DNA from: Mariniphaga sp964559175 | GTDB taxonomy: Bacteria; Bacteroidota; Bacteroidia; Bacteroidales; Prolixibacteraceae | Direction: 5' to 3' | DNA: 64,000 bases | Assembly: GCA_964559175.1 (NCBI GenBank) | Contig: CAZLGT010000004.1 | Span: forward strand, 1 to 64,000 | In this document: positions 51,913-59,960 of the stretch, piece after piece | How the letters are laid out: every line of letters starts with the position of its first letter | How positions within the stretch are numbered: position 1 is the first letter of the stretch | Program-made: the position numbers and the translations under genes | Notes under the pieces: model-generated | The model's input: only the letters and a program-made list of their open reading frames with translations | The model's database searches: none | Told to the model about the DNA's origin: nothing

Positions 51913-53178
51913 TTATTTTTCTTCTCTGATTGCGTCAATGGGTTTTATCCGTATGGCTCTGCGCGCGGGAATCATTCCGGCAAAAACTCCGGCAAAAACC
52001 AATACGGTAAGTGCCGAAACAGCCATTTTGAAACTGACTTCAGGACGCCGGAAAAACATTTCATCGCTTCCGGTATCCAGCGCCATGCCCAGCATTTCGA
52101 GCAATCCCACTCCCAGTGCCAGCCCCACGTATCCGGCCAAAACAGTGAGGAACACACTTTCCATCACAATGTGCAGCATTACTTTTCCGGGCGTGGCACC
52201 AATGGCCCGCTGAATACCTATCTCCTGGGTCCGTTCCCTGATGATGACCATCATGATGTTGCTGACACCAATTACGCCGGCCAGCAGGGTACCAATGCCC
52301 ACAATCCAGGTAAGAATCTGAATTCCGGCAAACAGCGATTTGTATTTTTTCCATTCCACTTCAATGTTGAAGGAACCAATGGCCTGCAAATCGTCAGGTG
52401 CAACGCTGTGCCTTTCTTTCAGTAAGGTTTTCAGGCGGTCTTCCAGCTGACTAACCGGAATTCCGGGCGTTGAGGTTACCGAAAAAAAGTGAACCACATC
52501 GCCCATGTTATAGGTACGTTGCATGGTGCTGAACGGAATCATGATGGCTTCGTTTTTTTGTCCGCCACCAATGTTTATACGTGTTTCGGGATGCACCACT
52601 CCCACCACCTGAAAATAAACTCCGTTAATTTTCAGGTATTCGCCAATGGGGTCTTCGTTTTCGTCGAACATCACCTCTGCCACCCGCTCTCCAATGATGC
52701 AAACCTTGCGGTTTTGGAGGATATCTATTTCGTTTATCAACCGCCCTTTTACAGGGGTCCACGGGTCAATTTTGAAATAATCGGGATAATCGCCATAGAT
52801 GTTGAATGCACCTGTTTTTATGCCCCTTACGGTGTTGTCGCCGCTGTAGGTATTTGGCCCGAAAAGTCGGGGCGAAAGGTATTCCACATCATTCAGGTTT
52901 GCCCTGATATATTTTATGTCGGCGTTTTTGTAGTCCCAGCGTCTTCCGCGCTGAAATCCCTTGTGCGGTTTACTGGTGCGCTCGGTCCAGAAAAAAGCCG
53001 AGTTAGTGGCCATGGCTTTCACGCCGTCGAGAATACCGTTTTCCAGGGCTTTTCCTGCCCCCGACATAATAATGAGCATAAATATTCCCCAGAATACCCC
53101 GAAGGCGGTCATGAAGCTGCGCATCCGGTTCTTTTTCAGCGCATCGATTATCTCTTTCCAAAGGTCTAAATCAAACAT
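51913..53178 (-). CDS. MacB-type ABC permease (copy 2)
   Basis: A 421-residue FtsX-like permease: an N-terminal helix after D-L-W-K-E-I-x-D-A-L (FGVFWGIFMLIIMSGAG, about 27-45), a large periplasmic MacB core domain and three C-terminal helices with the family motif G-V-x-N-I-M-x-V-x-x-x-E-R-T-Q-E-I-G-I-x-R-A-I-G-A near 305. The ATPase domain is on a separate protein (54728-55453). It is paralogous to the permease at 53365-54627, and the two probably act as a heterodimer. The transported substrate (peptide, lipoprotein or drug) is unknown. Confidence 0.93.
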   Translation of the reverse strand: MFDLDLWKEIIDALKKNRMRSFMTAFGVFWGIFMLIIMSGAGKALENGILDGVKAMATNSAFFWTERTSKPHKGFQRGRRWDYKNADIKYIRANLNDVEYLSPRLFGPNTYSGDNTVRGIKTGAFNIYGDYPDYFKIDPWTPVKGRLINEIDILQNRKVCIIGERVAEVMFDENEDPIGEYLKINGVYFQVVGVVHPETRINIGGGQKNEAIMIPFSTMQRTYNMGDVVHFFSVTSTPGIPVSQLEDRLKTLLKERHSVAPDDLQAIGSFNIEVEWKKYKSLFAGIQILTWIVGIGTLLAGVIGVSNIMMVIIRERTQEIGIQRAIGATPGKVMLHIVMESVFLTVLAGYVGLALGVGLLEMLGMALDTGSDEMFFRRPEVSFKMAVSALTVLVFAGVFAGMIPARRAIRIKPIDAIREEK

Positions 53179-53364
53179 CTCAGCTTAAAGTTTAAAGTTT
53201 CGAGTTTAAAGTTCCCAGTTCCGGGTTTCGAGTTCCAGGTTCCGGGTTGTCCTGTTAATCTCCCAAATCTCTATCAATCCCTGTAAATCACAATAAATCA
53301 CCATCAATCTCTTTCTATCTCTAACAATCTCCACCAATCTCAATAAATATCTTCCCATTCTTTT
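53179..53364 (+). repeat. Low-complexity spacer with a 24-bp repeat shared by both permease leaders
   Basis: The 186-bp gap between the permease genes contains TTTAAAGTTTCGAGTTTAAA-type sequence at 53190-53213, identical over 24 bp to 54632-54655 before the other permease. Two simple-sequence stretches follow: TTCCGGGTTTCGAGTTCCAGG-like near 53219-53245, and repeated CAATCTCxAxCAATCT units near 53272-53345. No gene is seen. Confidence 0.6.
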
Positions 53365-54627
53365 CTACTCATCTCTCAACGCCTCAATGGGTTTAATGCG
53401 TGCAGCCCGTTTGGCCGGAATGTAACCGGCAATGGCGCCGGCAAATACCAGCAACAGAGTTGCAGTTACTGCAATGTTCAAGTCAACAGTAGGGTTTCTG
53501 AAAACAGTTTCCCCGGAGCCGCTGTTAGTGGCTGCCGATGCTGCAAACTGCTGTTCCACAATAAAGTTAAGTCCCTCCATTAATCCGGTACCCAAAACGA
53601 GCCCGATGTATCCGGCTATGGTTGTAATCAGTATCGACTCTAAAAGTACCAACCCTACCACCGACGCCGGACTGGCGCCAATGGCCTTGCGAATCCCGAT
53701 TTCCTTGGTGCGTTCTTTCACTACAATCAGCATAATGTTGCTTACCCCCACAACGCCGGCAATCAATGTTCCGGCGCCAATAATCCAGATAAAGATTTTA
53801 ATGGCTTCAAAAATGCGCATGGTTTGCAGGTAGTTTTCCAGTTTGTTGTAAGAGCCCAGAGCTGCGCGGTCAGTTTCATCAAATTTGTGTTTGCGTGCCA
53901 GGGTAGCACGTACCCTGTCTTCAATGGCTTTGCTTTCTTCAATGGAATTGGCATTGATGGTTAGTGCGAAATTGTGCAGCCTGTTGGCACCATTAAAGAC
54001 CCGCTGTCCGGTTGAAACCGGAATATAGGCGTTGCGGTGGCGGGTGCTGCCTCCTTCAAGGCAAATACCCACTACTTTAAATGGTACATTGTTGATTTTT
54101 ACATATTCGCCAATCGCTGCCTCACCTTTAAACAAAGCGTCGTAAATGTCTTTGCCAAGAACCACCGATTTTCGTGATTCCCTGATATCCAGTTGGTTTA
54201 TGAAACGTCCGCTGGTCATTTCAATGGATTCCACTTCTTTTAGTTCCGGATGGCAGGTGATGGCCGTGTATTCACCGTATTCAGTGCCGTAGGCAAACCG
54301 GTTTCCCGAAATGAAATACCTGCCTGACGCGTGTTCGATTCCATCCAGCTCTTTTATCAGATCATAATCAGCGTTTGTGAATTGAATTTGCCGGTTTTCC
54401 TTCATGCCCTGGTACGGGATGCTGGTGCGTCCGCTCCACAGCCACATGGCGTTAACCGCGTCGCGCATAAAATTTTCTGCCACACCGTTACTCAGTCCGT
54501 TTCCGGCCCCCAGCAAAATCATTAGCATAAAAATTCCCCAGGCCACCGAAAAGCCGGTGAGGAAGGTGCGCATTTTATTTTTTTTGATGGTGGCAAAAAT
54601 CTCCTGCCATTTGTCGATGTCGAACAT
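53365..54627 (-). CDS. MacB-type ABC permease (copy 1)
   Basis: A 420-residue FtsX-like permease with the same layout as its downstream paralogue: D-I-D-K-W-Q-E-I-F-A-T-I-K-K-N-K-M-R opening, first helix (FSVAWGIFMLMILLGAG), periplasmic core with the G-x-x-Y-I-P-V-S-T-G-Q region, and three C-terminal helices around V-K-E-R-T-K-E-I-G-I-R-K-A-I-G-A-S-P near 300. A Ser/Gly/Thr-rich insert (AASAATNSGSGE) near 365 is absent in the other copy. It follows the ATPase gene by 100 bp. Confidence 0.93.
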   Translation of the reverse strand: MFDIDKWQEIFATIKKNKMRTFLTGFSVAWGIFMLMILLGAGNGLSNGVAENFMRDAVNAMWLWSGRTSIPYQGMKENRQIQFTNADYDLIKELDGIEHASGRYFISGNRFAYGTEYGEYTAITCHPELKEVESIEMTSGRFINQLDIRESRKSVVLGKDIYDALFKGEAAIGEYVKINNVPFKVVGICLEGGSTRHRNAYIPVSTGQRVFNGANRLHNFALTINANSIEESKAIEDRVRATLARKHKFDETDRAALGSYNKLENYLQTMRIFEAIKIFIWIIGAGTLIAGVVGVSNIMLIVVKERTKEIGIRKAIGASPASVVGLVLLESILITTIAGYIGLVLGTGLMEGLNFIVEQQFAASAATNSGSGETVFRNPTVDLNIAVTATLLLVFAGAIAGYIPAKRAARIKPIEALRDE

Positions 54628-54727
54628 GTCTGTTTAAAGTTTCGAGTTTAAAGTTTAAAGTACCTGGATAAAAGTTCCGCAACTGCCCACTGTGACTGGT
54701 CACTGCAAACTGCGATTGCAAACTTCT

Positions 54728-55453
54728 TTAAGCGATTTCCAGCTCCTTCTGGTACTGGTGTTTCCACTCTTTCAGGTCGCCGTTCTGAATGATTTCTGAA
54801 ATCACCCCGTCTTTCAGCCGGATAATTTTATGAGTCATGGCGGCAATGTCGTGCTCGTGCGTTACAATAACTACGGTAATTCCGTCGTCGTTAATTTCCT
54901 TCAGAATTTCCATTACTTCATACGATGTGCTTGAGTCGAGCGCACCGGTAGGCTCGTCAGCCACAATAATCTTGGGTTGGGTAATGAGCGACCGGGCAAT
55001 GGCTACACGCTGTTTTTGTCCGCCCGAGAGTTCGTTGGGCATGTGGGTGGCCCAGGGGAGAAGTCCCAGTTTTTCAAGGTACTCCAGCGCAATTTTGTTG
55101 CGTTTTTTACGGTTCACACCCTGGTAGTAAAGCGGCAGCGCCACATTCTCCATGGCATTTTTAAACGATATCAGGTTGAACGACTGAAAAACAAACCCCA
55201 GCAGTTCGTTGCGTAACCTGGCCGCCTGCTTTTCCGACATGTCTTTTATGAGGGTGCCGTTCAGATAATACGAACCATCGTCGTAGTTGTCCAGAATTCC
55301 CAGAATATTCAAAAGTGTGGATTTGCCCGAGCCGGATGAGCCCATGATGGAAACAAATTCACCCTTTTCAATTAGTAAATCGATGCCTTTGAGCACATGC
55401 AACGAATTGTTGCCAATGCCATACGACTTGTGTACATTGTTTAAACGAATCAT
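54728..55453 (-). CDS. MacB-type ABC transporter ATPase
   Basis: A 241-residue nucleotide-binding protein of the LolD/MacB group. The Walker A G-S-S-G-S-G-K-S-T lies near 38, Q-loop F-V-F-Q-S-F-N-L near 88, signature L-S-G-G-Q-K-Q-R near 144, Walker B I-I-V-A-D-E-P-T-G-A-L-D near 162 and H-loop V-I-V-T-H-E near 198. ATG 55453 (MIRLNNVHKSYG) matches the family start; an in-frame ATG at 55489 would add 12 residues. It powers the two MacB-like permeases downstream. First gene of the efflux operon. Confidence 0.95.
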   Translation of the reverse strand: MIRLNNVHKSYGIGNNSLHVLKGIDLLIEKGEFVSIMGSSGSGKSTLLNILGILDNYDDGSYYLNGTLIKDMSEKQAARLRNELLGFVFQSFNLISFKNAMENVALPLYYQGVNRKKRNKIALEYLEKLGLLPWATHMPNELSGGQKQRVAIARSLITQPKIIVADEPTGALDSSTSYEVMEILKEINDDGITVVIVTHEHDIAAMTHKIIRLKDGVISEIIQNGDLKEWKHQYQKELEIA

Positions 55454-55764
55454 AGCTTTTCTGTTTTCTAAATCAGTATAAAATTCCATGTTTTCAGCAC
55501 AACCGGTTGCATTTATTCGACAAATGCCCTGTTTTCCTGGATAAATGCAGGCATTTTTCGGTTTTTGCCAATCGAATGCAAGTGATGCTTTCTGTTTTCT
55601 TTGTTTGGTGAGACGCCTGAACCGTGTTTTTAGTTACAATTCATGGAAAATGGCAAGGTGCAGACAGAGTAATCAGAGAGAACAAGTATTTGGTTCTGAA
55701 ATTTTTGCGGAAACGGGGAGAGAATGATGCACGATGTAATTTTTTTCGGGTTGGTTTTAACCCG

Positions 55765-56562
55765 CTATACGGAGAGTTCAATGAAATACCCGTTGTGTTT
55801 TCTGATGTTCAGTACGGTATTGTTTTCAAAAACAAGGTATTGCCCCTTAATCCCTTTTAAAATGCCATTAATACCAGGCGTTTTATCGAATCCGACACTT
55901 TTTACTTTTTCCGGGAAATCTGAAAGCGGATATTCGATGGCAGTGATTTTATCATCGTTGCAGTAATATTTTTGCAGTTCTGCCGGTAGCAGTTGCAGGG
56001 CATTTTTCTTTTTTTCCGGAAGATCGATGTCCGAATTGCCATCGCTTTTCAGCATAGCACGCCAGTTGGTGCGGTCGGTAAAATGTTTTTTCAGAAAAAT
56101 TTCGATGATGCCGGCAATGTGGCGGTTGGGCGTTTTGGCCAGTTGAATGGCGTAGCTGGCACCCTGGTCAATCCAGCGGGTGGGGATTTGATGATGGCGC
56201 GTTACGCCCACTTTCAATTCGCTGGCCACGGCCAGGTAAACAATGTGTTCAATGAGGTCGTGCTTTTCGGCCCACTCCATGTCGCGGGCAATGCCAAACT
56301 GCGATTTCGACAACTCGGGCCTCACCACCGACTCGCTTGACTCGGGCGCCGTTTGCAGGCAGTTGTAACAAAATCCCTGGTTAAACGAGGTTTTGGTGAT
56401 TTTCCCGCACGAAATGCAATTGATTTGCCCTGTAAAATGCAGGTTTATTTCTTTGCCAATCAGGTCATTCATTTTTATTTCCTGCTCACCCACCGGTAAA
56501 AAATAGTTAACCGGTTTGGCCAGTTCGGTTCGCATTTTCAGGATGTTGCCTTCGTAGTTCAT
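55765..56562 (-). CDS. DUF2797 family protein with a zinc-ribbon-like motif
   Basis: A 265-residue cytoplasmic protein of the DUF2797 family. A four-cysteine zinc-ribbon-like motif, C-I-S-C-G-K near 50-53 and C-Y-N-C near 69-72, is followed by the family core with R-P-E-L near 83, E-H-I-V-Y-L-A near 105, K-V-G-V-T-R near 118 and P-T-R-W-I-D-Q-G-A near 126. The K-V-G-V-T and R-W-I-D-Q-G-A features are reminiscent of GIY-YIG-like folds; function is unknown. It is 311 bp from the ABC ATPase gene, so probably a separate unit. The gap 55454-55764 shows no recognisable feature. Confidence 0.75.
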   Translation of the reverse strand: MNYEGNILKMRTELAKPVNYFLPVGEQEIKMNDLIGKEINLHFTGQINCISCGKITKTSFNQGFCYNCLQTAPESSESVVRPELSKSQFGIARDMEWAEKHDLIEHIVYLAVASELKVGVTRHHQIPTRWIDQGASYAIQLAKTPNRHIAGIIEIFLKKHFTDRTNWRAMLKSDGNSDIDLPEKKKNALQLLPAELQKYYCNDDKITAIEYPLSDFPEKVKSVGFDKTPGINGILKGIKGQYLVFENNTVLNIRKHNGYFIELSV

Positions 56563-56604
56563 TTTATTTGTTTTTTAATGTAAATTTGTAACAAATCAAA
56601 AATA

Positions 56605-56796
56605 ATGGAAACAATTGAAATTGAAATTAAAAATAGAAATGCGTTGTCAATTCTGAAAGGACTTGAGAAAGCAAAAATTATAAAACTAATAAAAACAAAA
56701 ACCAAGGGAAAAAACACTCCTGTCCAACATAAAGGAGCGATTACCCGAGAAAGGGCAGTTGAACTTATCAAAGAAATCGAATATAATACGCTGTAA
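56605..56796 (+). CDS. VapB-like antitoxin (partner toxin truncated)
   Basis: A 63-residue protein: N-terminal strand M-E-T-I-E-I-E-I-K-N, a helix A-L-S-I-L-K-G-L-E-K-A-K-I-I-K-L and a C-terminal charged helix. It matches the short antitoxins usually found before PIN-domain toxins in Bacteroidota. Its last codons run directly into the C-terminal end of a PIN toxin (next feature), so the original C-terminus may have been replaced at the deletion point, near Y-N-T-L. It is likely an orphan antitoxin. Confidence 0.55.
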   Translation: METIEIEIKNRNALSILKGLEKAKIIKLIKTKTKGKNTPVQHKGAITRERAVELIKEIEYNTL

Positions 56797-56927
56797 AACT
56801 TCCTGATGCAATCATTGCTGCAACCTGTATTGTAAATAATTGTCAATTGTTAACCAACAACTCAAAAGATTTTGCCAAAATTGATGGATTAAATGCTTTA
56901 CCAGTGGAATTATTGAAGTTTTCATAA
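56787..56927 (+). pseudogene. C-terminal fragment of a VapC/PIN-domain toxin
   Basis: In the frame that ends TAA 56925-56927, the sequence reads YAVKLPDAIIAATCIV, then LLTNNSKDFAKIDG and PVELLKFS. K-L-P-D-A-I-I-A-A-T and T-N-x-x-D-F are the third and fourth acidic-residue regions of PIN toxins. The N-terminal two thirds, with the first catalytic Asp, are missing, and the frame is closed upstream by a stop at 56784. The toxin is inactive. The deletion joins the antitoxin gene directly to this tail. Confidence 0.8.
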
Positions 56928-57008
56928 GAGACCATATCTATTCAAATCAGCTGGATTTGTTATAAAAAACATTTTATCTTTAACCGTCAAAACAAAAAAT
57001 CAAACAAA

Positions 57009-59960
57009 ATGACCAATAACCAAGACTCAGTTAGTGAATTGATTTCACGGTATAAGGAATACAAACGCCAAAATGGGCACGGAGACGAATTTTTCAAATA
57101 TGAGGCTATTCAACATTTTCAAAAAAATTGGAATATTGATGCCGATGACTTTTCAAAAATGTTGAAAGCATCCCTTGAAAAACACCTTAACTTGATTTAT
57201 AATTTGGCATTTACTTCAATTAATTTTATCGCAAAGAATAAACCGAAGAAATTAAAAGAGTTATTCACTCTTTTATTCAATGAGACTATAGATTTAAATG
57301 AAAGGATATCAGCATTTTCCAATAAAACGGATTCTATAATAAAAAGCCTTGATCAAAAACTGAATGGTTTTCAGGATGAACGAACAATAAGTGTTTATTT
57401 GACTTTTCAATATCCTGAAAAATATACCTTTTTTAAAGACTCTTTTTATACCAAATTTTGTCATCTGTTAAATGAAAAAAAAGCCCGTAAAGGCAAAAAA
57501 TATTCCCATTATTTAAAACTCATTCAAAATTTTAAAGAAAAATTTTTAGAGGGAGATAATGAGCTTTGGGAATTGACCAATGCTACTTTACCTGACAATG
57601 CCTGGAAAGATGAGAGTTTAAATATTTTGGCTCAGGACGTGCTCTACATAACATTAGATCAAAATACTCCATCTAATTACTGGGTTTTCCAGTGCAATCC
57701 AAATGATTGGGATTTACGCGAACACTGGACAAATGAAACCAACCAGGATACCTGGCGTGTAAATGCTCATAAAAAAGACATAAAAAAAGGTGATAAAGTA
57801 ATTATCTGGATGGTTGGAAAAGACAGCGGATGTTATGCCCTATGTGAAACAACATCTGATGTTAAAACCAATTCTCAATCCAATCAGGATTATGTTGAAA
57901 TATCTATCACGCACAACCTTAAGGATAAACCAATTTTAAAAGATGATTTGATCTCACTCCCCGAATTCGCAAATTTTAAAGGAGGAAACCAGGGAACAAA
58001 TTTTTCAGCAACAAAAGAACAATTTGAAAAAATAATGGAAATGATGAGTTTCCATTCGATTTATGTTTCAGAAGAAGAATTCTCACTTATAAAAATCCTA
58101 AGAAAAATCGATAATAAAACTTCCATTGATTTTCATTTCAATCGAATTGATGATTTAATTTATCATTTTGGATTAAAAGAGGATGACCAGCGAATTGTTT
58201 TTTCGCTTCGGCAGGATAAGGGATATTTTCCTGTGACGATTAGTCACCGATATGTGATTACTACCGGGCAAAAAGATTTTAGCTTAATTCTTCCTTCAGA
58301 AGAAAAAAATAAAATCCGCAAATTTTCAAATTACCTTGATACTTCGTCTTTTGATAATTTTGGAAATGAATTATCGCCACCACTTTGGACAAGGTTTTCT
58401 TTATCAGAAGATATTGATTCAGAATTGAAAAACTTTTGGTTTCTATCAATTCAAAATGAACTTAATAGATTTGTTAATTCAAATTTTATCCGTTTTGATA
58501 ATTCTGCATACCGAAAAGCTGCTTTTAACAAAGCGTACCGCAACAAAATCCTTCAAATTGCTTTTTCAAATAAAGAAGTTAAGGTTAAAGACAAAAATCA
58601 GGGAAATGGTTTGGAGAAGATTAACTTCCCTCAAAATCTCATTCTTTACGGACCTCCCGGAACCGGAAAAACCTATAAACTCACCAAAAATTATGTGAAC
58701 TATTTTATCGATAAATCAGAAGGAAAATCAAAGGAGCTTTTCACTTTCGAGTTGGTGAGTGAATTGAAATGGTGGGAAGTGATTACAATTTGTTTGTATG
58801 AAATAGGAAAAGCCAGAGTGAATGAAATGGTTCAGCATCCGTTGTTATCAGAAAAAATAAATCAGTCGAACAACAGCAAACCCCGCAACACAGTTTGGTT
58901 TTGGCTGCAGCATTTTACCAAACAGGAATGCCCCAATGTGGGTGTTGCCAAACGCAGCGAAACACAGATTTTCTGGAAAGAGGAAAATTCTGTGTGGTCG
59001 GTTGATAAAAATCTTGTGAATGAGATTTTACCCGATTTGGTTGAAAAACTCGACAGTTGGAAAAATTACCGGACTGAGAATAAACTAACGAAACGATTCG
59101 AAATGATAACTTTCCATCAGTCCTACAGTTACGAGGAGTTTATTGAGGGAATCAGGCCTGGTTTTGACGACGAAGAAGAATTGAAATACAAAATTGAACC
59201 AGGGATTTTTCTCCGAATTGCCGAAAAAGCCCGAAAAGACAAGGAAAAACCATATGCTCTTTTCATCGACGAAATCAACCGGGGCAATATTTCAAAAATT
59301 TTTGGTGAACTGATTACACTCATAGAAACCGATAAACGACAAGGTGGAGAAAACGAATTGGAAGTGATATTGCCATATTCTAAGTCGAAATTTTCGGTTC
59401 CGCAAAATCTGTGGATTATCGGCACCATGAATACCGCCGACCGAAGCATTGCTCTCATCGACACCGCGTTACGCCGCCGATTTCATTTTAAGGAAATGAT
59501 GCCTCAACCGGAATTGCTGAATGAAAATGTGGAAGGAATCAATCTGCAACGTCTTCTGGCAAAAGTCAACGAGCGAATCGAGTTTTTGCTGGATCGCGAC
59601 CACACCATCGGGCATTCTTATTTTATCAGGGTGAAAAGTAAAAACGATTTGTGTGAAGTGTTCCGCGACAAAATCATTCCGTTGCTTCAGGAATATTTCT
59701 ACAACGACTGGGAAAAAATTCAACTGGTGCTGGGCGATAATAAAAACTGGGGAAAACCCGAGGAGCAAAAACTCATTCAAATTAAGAAGAGTTATAGTGT
59801 TGAAGAGGAAAAGAAACTTTTTGGTTTCGATGTGGAAGATTACGAAGATGAAATTATTTATGAGATAAATCCAGCAATGACTTCGGGCAATTATGATTTG
59901 ATAAAAGCAGAATCATTTATTTCCATTTATCAAAAGCCTGAAAAACAACTAAACGAATAA
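57009..59960 (+). CDS. mcrB: EVE-domain McrB-type AAA+ GTPase of a type IV restriction system
   Basis: A 983-residue protein with three parts: an N-terminal helical domain (about 1-210), an EVE domain (about 217-345; NYWVFQCNP, then D-x-W-R-V-N, K-K-G-D-K-V-I-I-W) that can bind modified cytosine bases, and a further unnamed region (345-540). The McrB AAA+ motor follows: Walker A G-P-P-G-T-G-K-T near 549, Walker B L-F-I-D-E-I-N near 749 and the McrB signature M-N-T-A-D-R-S near 806, then R-R-R-F-H-F. It should translocate modified DNA and recruit the McrC nuclease, whose ATG follows its stop at once. The coding GC jumps from about 27% to about 45% at position 58620, just before the motor. Confidence 0.9.
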   Translation: MTNNQDSVSELISRYKEYKRQNGHGDEFFKYEAIQHFQKNWNIDADDFSKMLKASLEKHLNLIYNLAFTSINFIAKNKPKKLKELFTLLFNETIDLNERISAFSNKTDSIIKSLDQKLNGFQDERTISVYLTFQYPEKYTFFKDSFYTKFCHLLNEKKARKGKKYSHYLKLIQNFKEKFLEGDNELWELTNATLPDNAWKDESLNILAQDVLYITLDQNTPSNYWVFQCNPNDWDLREHWTNETNQDTWRVNAHKKDIKKGDKVIIWMVGKDSGCYALCETTSDVKTNSQSNQDYVEISITHNLKDKPILKDDLISLPEFANFKGGNQGTNFSATKEQFEKIMEMMSFHSIYVSEEEFSLIKILRKIDNKTSIDFHFNRIDDLIYHFGLKEDDQRIVFSLRQDKGYFPVTISHRYVITTGQKDFSLILPSEEKNKIRKFSNYLDTSSFDNFGNELSPPLWTRFSLSEDIDSELKNFWFLSIQNELNRFVNSNFIRFDNSAYRKAAFNKAYRNKILQIAFSNKEVKVKDKNQGNGLEKINFPQNLILYGPPGTGKTYKLTKNYVNYFIDKSEGKSKELFTFELVSELKWWEVITICLYEIGKARVNEMVQHPLLSEKINQSNNSKPRNTVWFWLQHFTKQECPNVGVAKRSETQIFWKEENSVWSVDKNLVNEILPDLVEKLDSWKNYRTENKLTKRFEMITFHQSYSYEEFIEGIRPGFDDEEELKYKIEPGIFLRIAEKARKDKEKPYALFIDEINRGNISKIFGELITLIETDKRQGGENELEVILPYSKSKFSVPQNLWIIGTMNTADRSIALIDTALRRRFHFKEMMPQPELLNENVEGINLQRLLAKVNERIEFLLDRDHTIGHSYFIRVKSKNDLCEVFRDKIIPLLQEYFYNDWEKIQLVLGDNKNWGKPEEQKLIQIKKSYSVEEEKKLFGFDVEDYEDEIIYEINPAMTSGNYDLIKAESFISIYQKPEKQLNE

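Noticed and set aside
55454..55764. Possible transposase remnant between the ABC ATPase and the DUF2797 gene
   Set aside because: Short frames with Arg/Lys-rich translation were examined but none matches a transposase or any family; nothing identifiable is present.
56559..56846. A 95-codon frame on the minus strand over the VapB-like gene
   Set aside because: It is the antisense shadow of the short antitoxin gene and the toxin tail; the plus-strand frames show clear protein families.
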